Assembly: GCF_000722545.1 (NCBI RefSeq)
Contig: NZ_JNVM01000005.1
Coordinates: 62,001 to 126,000 of the forward strand
Reading direction: 5' to 3'
DNA from: Paenibacillus tyrphae
GTDB taxonomy: Bacteria; Bacillota; Bacilli; Paenibacillales; NBRC-103111
DNA length: 64,000 nt
Below are positions 18,980 to 26,283 of this stretch, in pieces. The notes under the pieces were generated by a model, which saw only the letters and a program-made list of their open reading frames with translations, did no database searches and had not been told where the DNA came from. Both the position numbers and the translations under genes were made by a program. The stretch's first letter is position 1, and the number at the start of each line of letters is the position of its first letter.

Positions 18980-19192
18980 ATGGTGTTGATTAATTGTCGC
19001 AAGTGCAATCGGGTCATGGTGGATGAGCTGGAGGACGGGACGCTGAGAATCCGCACCCGTATTTTACTGGCCCGGCTGAACGGTACGGGTGTGCAGGCGG
19101 TATGCCCGCAGTGCAAGAAGGACGTGCCGCTGCCGTTCGATTTGGTGCCGCAGCAGCAGTACGAAGCTTCTCATGCTTGGGAAATAGGTTAA
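18980..19192 (+). CDS. Small zinc-ribbon protein, Com-like
   Basis: A 70-residue protein with two CxxC pairs, C6/C9 and C42/C45 (AVCPQCKK), separated by a basic stretch (RIRTRILLARLNG). The layout is that of a small zinc ribbon and is reminiscent of the phage Mu Com translational regulator, but similarity is too short to assign function. AGGAGG lies 10 bases upstream of the ATG, which supports it as a real gene. It stands alone between two terminator-bounded secreted-protein loci. Confidence 0.65.
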   Translation: MVLINCRKCNRVMVDELEDGTLRIRTRILLARLNGTGVQAVCPQCKKDVPLPFDLVPQQQYEASHAWEIG

Positions 19193-19665
19193 CCGGGCTT
19201 CGCCGTTCGACGGCAGCCACGCGGATTCGAGCTGCTTCACGAATTATTCACACGGGCAAAACATTGCGATGACAATGGCTTGGTACAGTAAAAACAGATC
19301 GAATATCGGAAAATTATGGTGCGACAAAGTCTTCGGGACGGCCATTACTACTGGCGCGACCCGGGACTTTTTTGTCGTTCCCGGCTTGTACCGGGCTGCC
19401 TGCGGGCGGCGGTTTTCCGATGGGTACCGGGAGGTGGGACAAGCGTTCGGCAGCGAGCCCTTGGACGATAGCGGGAAGGGCGAGGCGAAACCGACGGAGA
19501 AGAAAGTGTATCTGCCTTGCGAGGAACGTGATGACAGAGTTGCTCGAGAGCCGGCATTCGGGCGCTTGTGCCTCCGGTCAGTCAGAACGGTAGACGAATC
19601 CGCAGCCATGAAGCGACAGCGTTTCAAGCGTTTCATCCATTCCAATACCCGGGAGGAAATCGATT
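19193..19665 (+). other. Non-coding leader region upstream of the OB-fold protein gene
   Basis: 473 bases without a credible gene. A reading frame is open through it but its codon content is not gene-like and it runs into the real gene in another frame. It holds one strong structured element (19321-19377, listed separately) and GC-rich sequence with small hairpins. I found no match to known riboswitch cores (c-di-GMP, c-di-AMP, SAM) by eye. Confidence 0.5.
19321..19377 (+). promoter_or_regulatory. Leader hairpin element, copy A
   Basis: A 57-base two-part hairpin. The outer arm CGACAAA pairs with TTTGTCG. An inner stem pairs GTCTTCGGGACG with CGACCCGGGAC, and a small loop stem pairs GCCA with TGGC. 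A run of T lies inside the descending arm. Copy B at 21354 has the same opening (GCGACAAAGTC) and the same fold with compensating changes. Each copy lies upstream of a secreted-protein gene. The type of element is unknown to me. Confidence 0.55.
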
Positions 19666-20985
19666 ATGAAAATGAACAAATTGCTGAGCAAATTGGTACT
19701 CGCTTCCGCCGCTTTCGCGCTTACAACGACGGTCAGCCAGCTTCCGCTGGGAACGATCGGTATCCAAAAAGCGCATGCCGCCGTCATCACCATCTCGTCG
19801 GCCAAATCGCAAAGCGGTTCGACCGTTACCGTCGAAGGGATCGTTACCGCCAACAATGCCGCGATCGGCGGGGGCAAACTGTCTACGTTTATCCAGGATG
19901 CTACAGGTGGTATCAACGTATTCGCGCAAGACGCAACTCCGTTCCTCCCGCAGCTGGTCGAAGGCGAGAAAATTCAAGTCACGGGTCAAATCACTACGTA
20001 CCAAGGATTGACGGAAATCGTCCCGACTTCTATTACCCGCGTAAGCACGGGCAACCAGGTACCCGCTCCGCAGGCGATTCCTTTCTCCACCTTGAACAAC
20101 GCCGCTCAAGCCGAACCGCTGGAAGGCAAGCTGATTCAAGTGGCTCAAGTGTACATCGGCGCTCTGCCGACCGTACAAGCCGGCGGCGGTTACAATATTA
20201 CGATCTATGACAACAACTACAATTCGTCCATCCTCCGCGTGATGAACGACACAGGCATCTATTCCGGCCTGCAGGCCAACAAATGGTATGCCGTCACTGC
20301 AATTCTCGGCGAATACGACAGCTACCAGCTCATTCCGCGGAAGCCTGCCGACGTTTCGCTGCTGGCTTCACAGCCTCCAGCTCCAGTACCGGCTGCGAAG
20401 CCGATCGCTACGGCCAAAGCTTTGACGGGCCAAGTCGTTACGGTTGAAGGTACGGTCCTTGCCAACAACTCCGCGATCGGCGGCGGCAAAATCTCGACTT
20501 ACATCCAAGACGCTACGGGTGGGATCAACCTGTTCGCCGCCAATCCGACGGGCTACATCAGCCTGGAAGAAGGCGACAAAGTGCGCGTAACCGGTACGAT
20601 CACGGTATACAACGGGCTGACGGAGATCATCCCGACTTCGGCGGCTACCGTGACGAAAACGGGTACGGCTCCGGTACCGGCAGCCGTGGCCAAAACCGTT
20701 CCGGAATTGACGCAAGCTGCTACAGCCGAACCGCTCGAAGGCACGCTGGTAAAGACGGTCAAAGTAAAAATCAACAGCCTGCCGACGAATCCGTCCGGCG
20801 GCGGCTACAACATTACGGCCGTTGATGCGAACAACAACTCGATTCTGCTGCGTGTGCTGCAAGCCACGAACATTTATCCGACGCTGAAAACCGGCGTATG
20901 GTACGACGTGACAGGCGTATTGAGTCAATACAACAGCTACCAATTGATCCCTCGCAAAACGGCTGACGTCGTCGTTTCTCCATAA
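19666..20985 (+). CDS. Secreted protein with two YhcR-type OB-fold repeats
   Basis: A 439-residue protein with a signal peptide ending at KAHAA. The mature part is two similar halves of about 190 residues. Each starts with an OB-fold-like block (TVTVEGIVTANN..IQDATGGINVFA and VVTVEGTVLANN..IQDATGGINLFA) and ends with YNSYQLIPRK or YDSYQLIPRK. Such OB folds occur N-terminal to nuclease domains in YhcR-like extracellular nucleases; the thermonuclease protein at 26284 carries related blocks (FIQDATGGIHLYG). No catalytic domain, SLH or dockerin is seen. It may bind nucleic acid or a glycan next to that nuclease; this is inference. GGGAGG precedes the ATG. Confidence 0.85.
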   Translation: MKMNKLLSKLVLASAAFALTTTVSQLPLGTIGIQKAHAAVITISSAKSQSGSTVTVEGIVTANNAAIGGGKLSTFIQDATGGINVFAQDATPFLPQLVEGEKIQVTGQITTYQGLTEIVPTSITRVSTGNQVPAPQAIPFSTLNNAAQAEPLEGKLIQVAQVYIGALPTVQAGGGYNITIYDNNYNSSILRVMNDTGIYSGLQANKWYAVTAILGEYDSYQLIPRKPADVSLLASQPPAPVPAAKPIATAKALTGQVVTVEGTVLANNSAIGGGKISTYIQDATGGINLFAANPTGYISLEEGDKVRVTGTITVYNGLTEIIPTSAATVTKTGTAPVPAAVAKTVPELTQAATAEPLEGTLVKTVKVKINSLPTNPSGGGYNITAVDANNNSILLRVLQATNIYPTLKTGVWYDVTGVLSQYNSYQLIPRKTADVVVSP

Positions 20986-20996
20986 TCCTCACCCAC

Positions 20997-21266
20997 AAAA
21001 GCAGGGGATGATAATAATCTCATCAGAGTGTTGAGAAAGTGGTTTTCGCTGGTATATAGAAACATACGGAGGTGGGGTGTGCACTGGAGGAGCGCTAGCG
21101 TTCGCCTTTGTTCGCGGGAAATATCTGCTGCGAAGCGGCTTTAAATCAAAATTTCCTGCGGACAAGAGCGACCGGAAGTGTACACCCCACCCCTTCGTGT
21201 ACTTCTATTACCTCAAATAACCACCAGTTTCTCAACAACTCAGGGGATGAAACGTCCCCTGCTTTT
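20997..21266 (+). terminator. Terminator of the OB-fold gene, split by the insertion
   Basis: AAAAGCAGGGGA (20997-21008) and TCCCCTGCTTTT (21255-21266) are perfectly complementary over 12 bp but now lie about 246 bases apart, on either side of the palindromic element. Removing the element and one copy of AGGGGATGA restores a short standard hairpin. A weaker local hairpin, CAGGGGA with TCCCCTG (21241-21261), remains. Confidence 0.7.
21012..21241. mobile_element. MITE-like palindromic element inserted in a terminator
   Basis: About 230 bp that fold almost end to end. Arms of roughly 100 bases are imperfectly complementary: TGTTGAGAAAGTGG with CCAGTTTCTCAACA, GGTGGGGTGTGCACT with AGTGTACACCCCACC, and TTCGCGGGAAAT with TTTCCTGCGGAC. 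The element is flanked by the 9-bp direct repeat AGGGGATGA (21003-21011 and 21242-21250), which looks like a target-site duplication. It has no coding capacity. The left end has 14 extra bases before the inverted repeat begins at about 21026, so the exact left boundary is uncertain. Confidence 0.7.
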
Positions 21267-21334
21267 CCTTTTCTCTACATAAAATCTTACAATTCGTCAA
21301 ACACTCCGTTTACATATGTTCTCCGATGCAATGC

Positions 21335-21340
21335 TATAAT
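21335..21340 (+). promoter_or_regulatory. -10 box upstream of leader hairpin copy B
   Basis: Consensus TATAAT lies 14 bases before the hairpin at 21354. TTTACA at about 21309 is a possible -35 but the spacing of 20 bases is long. If used, the transcript would start almost directly with the hairpin. Confidence 0.5.
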
Positions 21341-21353
21341 GATACGTATTGGA

Positions 21354-21412
21354 GCGACAAAGTCCTCGAGACGACCAATGTTTATTGGTGTTTCGAGGAC
21401 TTTTTTTGTTGC
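21354..21412 (+). promoter_or_regulatory. Leader hairpin element, copy B
   Basis: GCGACAAA pairs with TTTGTTGC, GTCCTCGAGAC pairs with GTTTCGAGGAC, and an inner stem pairs ACCAAT with ATTGGT. Seven T follow the second stem. Same architecture as copy A at 19321. It begins close to the expected transcript start and could end transcription early unless opened. Function unknown. Confidence 0.6.
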
Positions 21413-21500
21413 AAGGGGGTGCAGCAAGCGAGTTAATGCAGGCCAAATTTCAACATTCAACTGCCGTCGATGGAAAATGATGCGGAAGGAGTTATGACGC

Positions 21501-24500
21501 TTGAACACCATTCGATTACAAAAAAAGGTTTGGTCGCGCACGGGGTTCGTTCTGGTGGCAGCGCTTTTCGTGCTGCTGTCTTTCGGATGGACACGGTCAG
21601 CAGCGATCGCTGCTCCCGAGGCGCTCCCGCACAAAGCGGTGGAGGCCGGGGACCGGTCCAGCTTTGTTGTAAAAAAGGACGGTTCCTTATGGGCCTGGGG
21701 ACAAAATTCGAACAAGCTCGGGTTGGGCAGCAATCAAAGCACAATCTATGAGACGCCTGTGAAGGTGAACGGGATCTCGAACGTGACGGCTGTCAGCATG
21801 GGGACAAACCATACGCTCGCGGTGAAAAGCGACGGAACGGTCTGGGCTTGGGGCAGCAACGAAACCGGGGCGCTGGGACTTGGCTCCGAGACGAGGGAAA
21901 GCAATGTTCCGCAGCAGGTGAAGGGGCCGGGAGGAGAAGGTTTTTTGACCGATGTGGCGGACATCGCCGTCGGCAGCACTTTCTCTCTGGCGCTAAAAAA
22001 AGACGGAACGGTCTGGCAGTGGGGATTTTTACATACGTTCCAGTCGGCAACGCCCGTACCGGTTGCGGGAGAAAACGGTCAAGGATCGCTATCCGGCATA
22101 GCCCGGATCGAGGCCGGAAGCGATTTTGCGCTTGCGTTGAAGAACGACGGAACGGTGCTTCAATGGGGCAGCAGCTTTTACGTCCTGCCGTCGCCGAGCG
22201 CAACGCCTCAGAAGGTTCAAGGGCTGGAGCAGGTGAAGGCGATCGGCCATGGCAGCTATCACGCGCTTGCCGTCCGGTCTGACGGTACGGTATGGGCGTG
22301 GGGAATGAACGGCAGCGGGCAGCTTGGCGACGGATCGAAGTCGGAATCGCTTGCTCCGGTGCAGGTCAAGCTTCCGGGGGGAGAGCCGCTGCGGCAGGCC
22401 AAAGCAGTGGCGGGCGCCAGCTTTACCAGCTATGCCGTCAAGGAAGACGGCACGGTCTGGGCATGGGGGGACTCGAACTCCGGCATGCTCGGGATCGGCG
22501 AAGTGGGGGGCGATCTTTACTTCGGAAGCCCGTATGCGCTGCAAGTGAAGGGCGAAGGCGGAGCGGGATTTTTGGAGCAGGTAACCTCTCTCTCCGGCAG
22601 CGAAACGACGAACTTCGTCCTCGCCGCCAAGTCGGACGGTACGTTCTCGGGCTGGGGGAAAAACAGCGAGAAGCAGTTGGTCAATACGGCCGTCGACACC
22701 TACATCGTACCGGTCAAGCTGGACATTCGCGACGATGCGACGGATACGACGCCGCCTGCCCGCGTAATGAACGTCCCTGCGGATGGGGCCGTGAACGTCG
22801 CTGTCGATGCCGCAGTCAAGGTTACGTTTGACAAAGCGGTTCTGGCAGGCCCGGCGTTTTCGGGGATTGCCATTGCCGATAGCAACGGCTTGCCCGTAGG
22901 TGGGGTGACGGCAACGGTAGAGGAGCGCGAGCTGACAGTGGCGCATGCGGCATTTGCTCCGCAGCAAACGTACACCGTCACGATTCCGGCGCAGGCCGTG
23001 AAGGATGCGGCGGGCAATGCGAACGTCGGGGTGATCAAGTGGTCGTTTGCTACGGCGGGCCCTCCGGCCCAATCGGCGCAGCCGCTTGCGGACAAGCTGA
23101 GCCTCCGCGGCGTTTCCTTGACGGGAGCGCAGGGAGCTGTGACGGGAACGGCGGTCGTGAAGGCTTACAAGCTGCCGGACAAGCAGGAGCCGCTAGAGAC
23201 CGCGACGGCCGACGCCAACGGCGTTTTTAGCCTGTCGCTTCCGGCTGCGGTGCAGACGGTTTATGTTACCGCCACGGAAACGGGAAAAACGGAAAGCAAT
23301 CCGACCGCCGTGTCGCAGACACCAGTCTCCGCGGCTGCCGTCTCCCTGTATTTGCCCGGGGGCGGCACGGTAGGGCAAGACCGCACCTTCGAAGCGGAGG
23401 TGCGTGTGGTGAATTACGCCGATTTGTACGGCGCCCAGCTTCAGGTGAAGTTCGACCCGGCTAAGCTGAGGCTAGCGGAACCGGCGCCGATTCAAGGCGG
23501 CGATTTGTGGAACGGACATTCGGCTGCGTTTTTTGTTAATCAGGACCCGGCTCGTTTGGAGCAAGGCATCCTGACGTTTGCGGGTACGCTGCGCGGCGAA
23601 GCGGCGGGGTTAAGCGGGAATCAAGCGATCTCAATCGCAAAAACTCGCTTCCGTGCCATCGGAACGCCCGGCACGACCGCCATCGATATTCCGACGGATG
23701 GGGTCAAACTGGCCGCTGCGCCTCGGGGAACGAGCACGCTCCCGATCCGCTCAGACGTATCGGGGCCTGCAAGCTTGACGATTGTCCCGGGACCCGCCGC
23801 CGGGAAAGCGACCGTCTCTTTAGCCGCTTCGGCACAAGAAGTACGGGCCGGACAGCCGATTACCGTCCGGGTGAACGTGGACAAGTACACGGACGTGTAC
23901 GGCGCACAATTCCAGCTAGCTTACGATCCGCTCCGGTTGAGCGTGCAGGACGAAGATCCGGGCAAGCCAGGCGTTCAAGTTCGGGGAGGCTCGTTGTTCG
24001 GCACAACAGTGACGCAGCAGGTCTACAATCAGGTGGACGTCTCGCAAGGCGTCATTACGTTTGCCTCGATGCTTCGCGGGGGCGCGTCCGGCGTATCCGG
24101 CTCCGAACCGACGTCGATCGCCGAGATCACGTTCGTTCCGGCGGCGCATCAAATCGGCGATACGAGCATTGCGCTGAAGCCGGAACATGTGAAGCTGGCC
24201 GGCTATCCGTCAGGAGATCCGGCCAGCTGGCAGCTTCCACTTGAGCTTGCAGGAAGCCCGCTGCTCGTGAAGGTAAAGCCGGCGGGACCCGATACGCAAG
24301 CGCCAGTCTGGCCGCTGGATGCGAAGCTGACGGCAAGCGGCATCACGTCAGACGCCGTGACGCTGAAGTGGACGCCGGCATCGGACGATACGGCTGTAAG
24401 CAGCTACAAAATTTGGAAAGAAGAATGGACGAACGTCAGCGTGACCCACAGCGTGTACGGCGGGGGGACCAGTATGGACATCACAGGAGCCGTCTACGGT

Positions 24501-26261
24501 CCGGTGAAGCAGGAAGCGGCGCTCGTACGGGGAACCCAAACCGAATGGAAGCTGGGCGGCCTGAAGAGCGGAACGACGTACCGGTTCACGGTGGAGGCAG
24601 GCGATGCGGCAGGCCACTGGAGCACGGGCGGACCGGCGGTGACGGTGACCACGCTAGCGGATTCCGGCGGGAAGGACACAGAAGCGCCTCGTTGGCCGCA
24701 AGGAGCGAAGCTTGAAGCCACTTCCATCGGCGTCAACAGCGTGAATCTGAAGTGGCCGACGGCGTCGGATAATACGGCTGTGACGGCGTACCGGTTGTAT
24801 CAGGGCACGACGCTGCTTGCGACGGTGACCGGTAACGTCTACGAGGTGACCGGCTTGTCCTCGGGTACGACGTATACCTTTACCGTCCGCGCTGGCGATG
24901 CCGCAGGCAACTGGAGCGACGAACTGAAGCAGAGCTTCACGACGAACAGCACTTTGTCCAGCGGTACGAGCTACGGTGCGTGCTGCGGACCGGCGGCTCC
25001 GGCCTCTTTCCAAATAACGGAGCATGGGATCGATCTGCCTCAATCCTACATTCGTACGACGAAGGAAACGCTCGCCGGCGCCATCTCGTCGACCTTGGTG
25101 ACAGTAGATGAAGAGGCGCTTGGCAAGGCGTTCGGGCAATTGAAGGATGCGGCTGCCGCTGCGCAGCGGATTACGATATCCGTAGAGTCTGCGGAACCGA
25201 CGGTCCGGCTCCAGCTCCCGGTCGGTGTTCTCGTGAAGGCCGCAGCCGATACGCCGAAGGCGGTCATCGCGCTGGAAGCCGGGGCGGGGGCGGTCCGATA
25301 TGAGCTGCCGATCAGTCAGATCGGCTATGAAGCGATTGCCCGCGAGCTTGGGGCGGACGTCAAGCAGATGAAGCTGACGCTGACGATGGCAGCCGTGAAA
25401 GGTGCGCCGCTGGAGCAGCTGAAGACCGGCCTGAAAGGCATGTCGCTGCTATCCGATGCCGTAGAGTTTACGGTAACGGTAGAAGGCGGGGGCAAATCGC
25501 GAGTTGTCGACCAATTCAACGGGACGATGGTGAAACGGATGTTTGCGATCGCCGAACCGGATTCGAGCCAAATTACCGGCGTACGCTTCGAGCGGACCGG
25601 ACCGGTGTTCGTCCCGACGTTGACGAAGACGATTGGCGGCAAGCCGACGGCGGTCCTGATGAGTCCGACGAACAGCGCCTACGGCGTGATCAAGTATCGG
25701 AAGACGTTCCGGGATACGGCCGGTCACTGGGCGCAAGCTGACGTCGAGCTGCTGGCTTCGAAGCTGGTCGTGCTGGGGACGTCGGAAGAACACTTCGCGC
25801 CGGACAAAGACGTGACGCGCGCCGAATTCGCTTCGCTGCTCGTCCGTTCACTCGGACTCCCGCTAAGCGAAACGGCTGCGCCGTTCAAAGACGTGCAGGC
25901 CGGTGACTGGTTCTATGGCGCGGTCGGCACCGCTGTGAAAGCGGGACTGATCGAGGGCTTCGAAGACGGCACATTCCAGCCTGAGGCGAGGATCACCCGG
26001 GAGCAGATGGCGGTCATGATCGCCCGTGCCTTGAAGGCTGCGGACACTGCGCCGAAAGCGGGCCATGCCGCTGCGCTGGACGCTTTCCGGGACAAGAACG
26101 CAGTAAGCTCTTGGGCGAAGGAAGCGCTGAGCCAGTCGCTGGATACGGGGCTCATGAACGGCATGACCGAATCGACGCTCGAACCGGCCAGCCATGCGAC
26201 CCGGGCGCAAGCGGCCGTCATGCTGAAACGACTGCTGCGTTACGCAGGGTATATCAATTAA
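21501..26261 (+). CDS. SLH-anchored surface protein with RCC1 repeats and two cohesin-like domains
   Basis: Secreted 1586-residue protein. TTG start with GGAAGGAG upstream; signal peptide ends near AAIAA. Order: RCC1 propeller repeats (about 45-405, with recurring DGTVWAWG), an SbsA-type Ig-like domain (413-510), a short CnaB-like unit (532-605), two cohesin-like domains (612-750 and 770-900, each with YGAQLQVKFDP- or YGAQFQLAYDP-type cores), two FN3 domains (933-1050 and 1060-1150), a stalk region (about 1165-1400) and three SLH domains (1402-1586, e.g. FKDVQAGDWFYGAV). SLH domains bind pyruvylated wall polymer, so it is wall-anchored. The first FN3 has an inserted NVSVTHSVYG stretch. The next gene, 22 bases on, encodes a dockerin-like nuclease, so this may be a scaffold. 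Cohesin calls are by motif only. Confidence 0.85.
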   Translation: MNTIRLQKKVWSRTGFVLVAALFVLLSFGWTRSAAIAAPEALPHKAVEAGDRSSFVVKKDGSLWAWGQNSNKLGLGSNQSTIYETPVKVNGISNVTAVSMGTNHTLAVKSDGTVWAWGSNETGALGLGSETRESNVPQQVKGPGGEGFLTDVADIAVGSTFSLALKKDGTVWQWGFLHTFQSATPVPVAGENGQGSLSGIARIEAGSDFALALKNDGTVLQWGSSFYVLPSPSATPQKVQGLEQVKAIGHGSYHALAVRSDGTVWAWGMNGSGQLGDGSKSESLAPVQVKLPGGEPLRQAKAVAGASFTSYAVKEDGTVWAWGDSNSGMLGIGEVGGDLYFGSPYALQVKGEGGAGFLEQVTSLSGSETTNFVLAAKSDGTFSGWGKNSEKQLVNTAVDTYIVPVKLDIRDDATDTTPPARVMNVPADGAVNVAVDAAVKVTFDKAVLAGPAFSGIAIADSNGLPVGGVTATVEERELTVAHAAFAPQQTYTVTIPAQAVKDAAGNANVGVIKWSFATAGPPAQSAQPLADKLSLRGVSLTGAQGAVTGTAVVKAYKLPDKQEPLETATADANGVFSLSLPAAVQTVYVTATETGKTESNPTAVSQTPVSAAAVSLYLPGGGTVGQDRTFEAEVRVVNYADLYGAQLQVKFDPAKLRLAEPAPIQGGDLWNGHSAAFFVNQDPARLEQGILTFAGTLRGEAAGLSGNQAISIAKTRFRAIGTPGTTAIDIPTDGVKLAAAPRGTSTLPIRSDVSGPASLTIVPGPAAGKATVSLAASAQEVRAGQPITVRVNVDKYTDVYGAQFQLAYDPLRLSVQDEDPGKPGVQVRGGSLFGTTVTQQVYNQVDVSQGVITFASMLRGGASGVSGSEPTSIAEITFVPAAHQIGDTSIALKPEHVKLAGYPSGDPASWQLPLELAGSPLLVKVKPAGPDTQAPVWPLDAKLTASGITSDAVTLKWTPASDDTAVSSYKIWKEEWTNVSVTHSVYGGGTSMDITGAVYGPVKQEAALVRGTQTEWKLGGLKSGTTYRFTVEAGDAAGHWSTGGPAVTVTTLADSGGKDTEAPRWPQGAKLEATSIGVNSVNLKWPTASDNTAVTAYRLYQGTTLLATVTGNVYEVTGLSSGTTYTFTVRAGDAAGNWSDELKQSFTTNSTLSSGTSYGACCGPAAPASFQITEHGIDLPQSYIRTTKETLAGAISSTLVTVDEEALGKAFGQLKDAAAAAQRITISVESAEPTVRLQLPVGVLVKAAADTPKAVIALEAGAGAVRYELPISQIGYEAIARELGADVKQMKLTLTMAAVKGAPLEQLKTGLKGMSLLSDAVEFTVTVEGGGKSRVVDQFNGTMVKRMFAIAEPDSSQITGVRFERTGPVFVPTLTKTIGGKPTAVLMSPTNSAYGVIKYRKTFRDTAGHWAQADVELLASKLVVLGTSEEHFAPDKDVTRAEFASLLVRSLGLPLSETAAPFKDVQAGDWFYGAVGTAVKAGLIEGFEDGTFQPEARITREQMAVMIARALKAADTAPKAGHAAALDAFRDKNAVSSWAKEALSQSLDTGLMNGMTESTLEPASHATRAQAAVMLKRLLRYAGYIN

Positions 26262-26283
26262 CGCCGACGGAGGAACGAAAACG

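Noticed and set aside
19321..19600. c-di-GMP or other known riboswitch upstream of the OB-fold gene
   Set aside because: GCGACAAAG looks somewhat like the GACGCAAAGCC core of c-di-GMP-I, but the preceding helix and the second conserved half are missing.
19269..20210. 313-codon frame spanning the leader and the start of the OB-fold gene
   Set aside because: It continues into the OB-fold gene in another frame, and its composition is not protein-like.
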